Source of the DNA: an uncultured Alloprevotella sp.
Lineage (GTDB): Bacteria > Bacteroidota > Bacteroidia > Bacteroidales > Bacteroidaceae
DNA length: 64,000 nt
NCBI GenBank assembly: GCA_944322095.1
Contig: CALUNU010000006.1
Span: 1-64,000, forward strand
Reading direction: 5' to 3'
Positions 62,223-64,000 of this stretch are shown here, piece by piece (position 1 is the stretch's first letter; each line of letters begins with the position of its first letter). Under the pieces are notes generated by a model that was not told the DNA's origin, did no database searches, and saw only the letters and a program-made list of their open reading frames with translations. Both the position numbers and the translations under genes were made by a program.

Positions 62223-62915
62223 TCAGTCTTCCGTCGGGGCAATTGCGTAGCGCAGCCATACTGTGCCCTCGTTCACGCGCTCCACGCTCCTCAGGCTGAG
62301 CAGGGTGGCCGGGCGCGACGGGTCGTCGATGCCGTCGAACACGGCCGTCATGCCGCGGCGGCCGTCGATGCCCGGGCCGATCATGACGCTCACTTCGTCG
62401 AGCAGGCCGGCCGCCAGCAGGGCGCCGTTGATGTGGCCGCCGCCCGTCACGGCCAGGCGCTCCACGCCAAACTCCGTGCGTAGCAGCTCCATGGCTCGCG
62501 CCCAGTCGATGCCCCCGGCGCCGACGGCCAGCCACGAAATGCCCTGCGCCGTGAGCGCGTCGACGTAGGCCTGCGGGCAAGCCTCCGAAACAACGACGAG
62601 CAGCGGTCGGCCGTCGGCCTCGGCCGACGGCCAGCACAGGCGGCCGTGCGTGTCGGTGCCGACGACGTAGCCCCCGGTGCCGTCGGCCGCCTTGTGAAAG
62701 GCCGTGCGCCCCACGGGCGTCGCGTCGGCCGCCGCGAAGGTCTCGGGCAGGGCGTAGTGCATCTGCATCGTGACGCGCCCCATGAGCATCGAGGGGCAGC
62801 CAAGGCTGTCGAGCGCTTCATAGTAGGCATCCGTCGTGTCAATCTGTTCGGTCATGTCGCAGTCGATGCGCCCGTCGACCGACATCATCATGTGCGAAAT
62901 GGTGTAAGGTCTCAT
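62223..62915 (-). CDS. RibD C-terminal/dihydrofolate reductase-like protein
   Basis: A 230-residue NADPH-dependent reductase of the RibD_C family. Start MRPYTISHMMMSVDGRIDC is a normal family N-terminus; a longer upstream frame is rejected. Motifs: MLMGRVTMQM, RPLLVVVSEACPQ, and GVERLAVTGGGHINGALLAAGLLDEVSVMIGP, where TGGG is the NADPH-binding turn. Without the deaminase domain and outside a riboflavin operon, the substrate is unknown. It converges on nothing: it lies upstream of the YqaE-like gene by 90 bp on the same strand. TATCTTTG at 62973-62966 is the likely -7 box. Confidence 0.85.
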   Translation of the reverse strand: MRPYTISHMMMSVDGRIDCDMTEQIDTTDAYYEALDSLGCPSMLMGRVTMQMHYALPETFAAADATPVGRTAFHKAADGTGGYVVGTDTHGRLCWPSAEADGRPLLVVVSEACPQAYVDALTAQGISWLAVGAGGIDWARAMELLRTEFGVERLAVTGGGHINGALLAAGLLDEVSVMIGPGIDGRRGMTAVFDGIDDPSRPATLLSLRSVERVNEGTVWLRYAIAPTED

Positions 62916-63189
62916 AGTCTGTTCGTTTTTTGTGATGGATCCACTCATATATAATATATAGGATGCAAAGATAGGCCTTCTGCTCGTTGCAGGCTGAGCA
63001 CAAATTACGGGTGGTTGGCCCAAAATTACGGAAACAGCCCGCCCCCGCTCCCCGCTCCCGCCGGCGGCCGCGGGGCGACGGCCCCGGCCGCCGAAAGCTT
63101 TTGCTAAAATCGAAGGGAAAAGCTTGGCCCGTTCAGAGAAAGTCAGTATCTTTGCACTTGGAAGCGCTGCGGCGACGCACGCTCCGCCC
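62916..63189. other. Intergenic gap with divergent promoters
   Basis: It holds the - strand -7 box (62973-62966) of the RibD-like gene and the tRNA promoter (63124-63154). No gene or repeat was found in the rest. Confidence 0.6.
63124..63154 (+). promoter_or_regulatory. Promoter of the tRNA gene
   Basis: TTG at 63124-63126, 20-nt spacer, TATCTTTG at 63147-63154. The predicted start near 63161 lies 29 nt before the mature tRNA. Confidence 0.8.
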
Positions 63190-63263
63190 GGGCCTATAGC
63201 TCAGTTGGTTAGAGCAACAGACTCATAATCTGGAGGTCGTAGGTTCAAGCCCTACTTGGCCCA
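63190..63263 (+). tRNA. tRNA with CAU anticodon (Met elongator or Ile2)
   Basis: A 74-nt cloverleaf: acceptor GGGCCTA/TTGGCCC with one mismatch, D arm GCTC-AGTTGGTTA-GAGC, anticodon arm with loop CTCATAA (anticodon CAT), variable AGGTC, T arm GTAGG-TTCAAGC-CCTAC, discriminator A. No CCA is encoded. CAU can mean elongator Met, or Ile if the C is modified to lysidine; the body does not decide between them. Confidence 0.9.
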
Positions 63264-63273
63264 CAGCATCGCG

Positions 63274-63309
63274 AAGACCGCCTGCGAGACGTCGCACGGC
63301 GGTCTTTTT
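63274..63309 (+). terminator. Terminator after the tRNA gene
   Basis: AAGACCGCC pairs with GGCGGTCTT around a TGCGA...TCGCA inner stem, followed by TTTTTG. It lies 10 bp after the tRNA. Confidence 0.88.
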
Positions 63310-63341
63310 GTTGCATCTTGCCGATGTTTGCTTAGCTGTTT

Positions 63342-64000
63342 ATGATACAACTGTTCGTCCTCTTGGCCTGCCAGCTGGCCGCGGCCGTGCTGCAAGGCCC
63401 CGCCAAAACGCCCACCGAGCTCCGCATGGAGGAGCAGGGGATGGTGGACGTGCAACGCGTCGACTCGACGTTGCGGGTCAGCCTCATGTATGGCAGGGCC
63501 GACAACTTTACGGGCCGCGTGCTCTACGACGACCTGCACCGGGCCTACCTGCACCCCGAAGCGGCGCAGGCGCTGGCACGGGCACAACGCGCTCTGCGCC
63601 GTCGCCGTCCCGACCTGAGCCTTAAGGTGTACGACGCGGCGCGGCCCATGAGCGTTCAGCAACGCATGTGGAATGTCGTTGCCGGGACGCCCAAGCACAT
63701 CTACGTGAGCAACCCGCGCAATGGCGGCGGCCTGCACAATTACGGCCTGGCCGTCGACATTACGCTCTGCAACGAGCGGGGCGACAGCCTGCCCATGGGC
63801 ACCCGCATCGACTTTATGGGCCACGAGGCACACATCGACCGCGAAGAGCAGTTGCAACGCCGCGGCGTGCTGACGCCCGAGGCCGTGGCCAACCGTCGCC
63901 TGCTGCGCGAGGTGATGGCCGAAGGGGGCTTTCGCCCGCTGCGCACCGAGTGGTGGCACTTTAACCTGAGAAGCCGTGCCGAGGCACGGGCACGCTATCA
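63342..64000 (+). CDS. D-alanyl-D-alanine dipeptidase (VanX/DdpX family), partial
   Basis: At least 219 residues are encoded before the window edge. A short signal-like start (MIQLFVLLACQLAAAVL) is followed by the M15D zinc dipeptidase domain. DAARPMSVQQ corresponds to the VYDAYRP substrate loop. HNYGLAVDITL holds the zinc-binding His and Asp (S-x-HxxGxAxD type), and EWWHFNLRS has the catalytic Glu and the third zinc ligand. Family enzymes cleave D-Ala-D-Ala for wall recycling; no vancomycin-resistance genes accompany it. The catalytic part appears complete, and only the C-terminal tail is cut off. Confidence 0.88.
   Translation, partial: MIQLFVLLACQLAAAVLQGPAKTPTELRMEEQGMVDVQRVDSTLRVSLMYGRADNFTGRVLYDDLHRAYLHPEAAQALARAQRALRRRRPDLSLKVYDAARPMSVQQRMWNVVAGTPKHIYVSNPRNGGGLHNYGLAVDITLCNERGDSLPMGTRIDFMGHEAHIDREEQLQRRGVLTPEAVANRRLLREVMAEGGFRPLRTEWWHFNLRSRAEARARY

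Noticed and set aside
63342..64000. Vancomycin-resistance VanX
   Set aside because: No VanH, VanA or regulators nearby, and the signal-like N-terminus fits an exported wall-recycling dipeptidase.

Overview
The window is GC-rich chromosomal DNA of a Bacteroidales bacterium, most likely of the Prevotellaceae/Paraprevotella type. The grounds are: promoters with the Bacteroidetes TAnnTTTG -7 box and a TTG upstream; a fused SecD-SecF; the long form of IspG; a DUF3098 gene beside ftsX; Omp28, DUF6029 and DUF4369 proteins; and C-terminal type IX secretion-style sorting tails. The genus is inference. There are no phage, insertion-sequence or CRISPR genes and no rRNA. One tRNA with a CAU anticodon lies near the right edge.

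Layout. 0-0.9 kb: a tandem 210-bp repeat and one copy of a dispersed intergenic element. 0.9-11.1 kb: xerD; the + strand genes aroQ, pyk, an O-methyltransferase, rbfA and a LolC/E-type permease; and a - strand run ftsX, DUF3098, uppP, truB, queA, folK-GNAT fusion. 11.5-14.6 kb: a secreted M16 metallopeptidase. 14.7-16.7 kb: a SpoU methyltransferase, a 440-bp cluster of DnaA-box-like sites that is a good oriC candidate, a second copy of the dispersed element and a paired palindrome unit. 16.9-25.3 kb: an AlgI/AlgJ-like polysaccharide O-acetylation pair, metG, secDF. 25.4-34.7 kb: a third dispersed element, a Spy-like protein, a WYL regulator with a phosphoesterase, a PIN toxin-antitoxin pair, mutS, comM, a DUF4369/thioredoxin-fold lipoprotein. 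34.9-47.9 kb: a TPR/OmpA-like lipoprotein, lgt, ychF, a fourth dispersed element, a large secreted protein, ispG, purE, a PAP2-like protein, rpoN, a flavodiiron-type protein. 48.0-52.3 kb: a surface-glycan operon with two glycosyltransferases, LicD and a Bcs1-like CDP-ribitol synthase. 52.4-54.7 kb: an Rpn-type nuclease and a GH29 fucosidase. 54.7-57.6 kb: a hierarchical repeat array. 58.1-61.9 kb: an exported redox/outer-membrane operon (thioredoxin, DUF6029, Omp28, T9SS-type protein). 62-64 kb: a Pmp3/YqaE peptide, a RibD-like reductase, the tRNA and a D-Ala-D-Ala dipeptidase cut by the window edge.

The most unusual content is not coding. Two repeat families occupy the gene-free gaps. Family 1 is a roughly 56-bp double hairpin (a GC-rich CCGCGGGT/ACCCGCGG stem, an AT-richer linker of about 14 nt, then a GGCCCC-type stem), occurring singly and as inverted pairs. 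At 54.7-57.6 kb, six complete ~275-bp modules and one truncated module, each complete module bounded by an inverted pair, are separated by 3, 4, 1, 6, 4 and 6 copies of a 42-bp repeat. Family 2 is a roughly 0.4-kb element rich in CCATGGGATGGAAATCG palindromes, with four near-complete copies and one degenerate one. The families lie next to each other at four of five loci. Nothing here encodes an obvious mobiliser for them.
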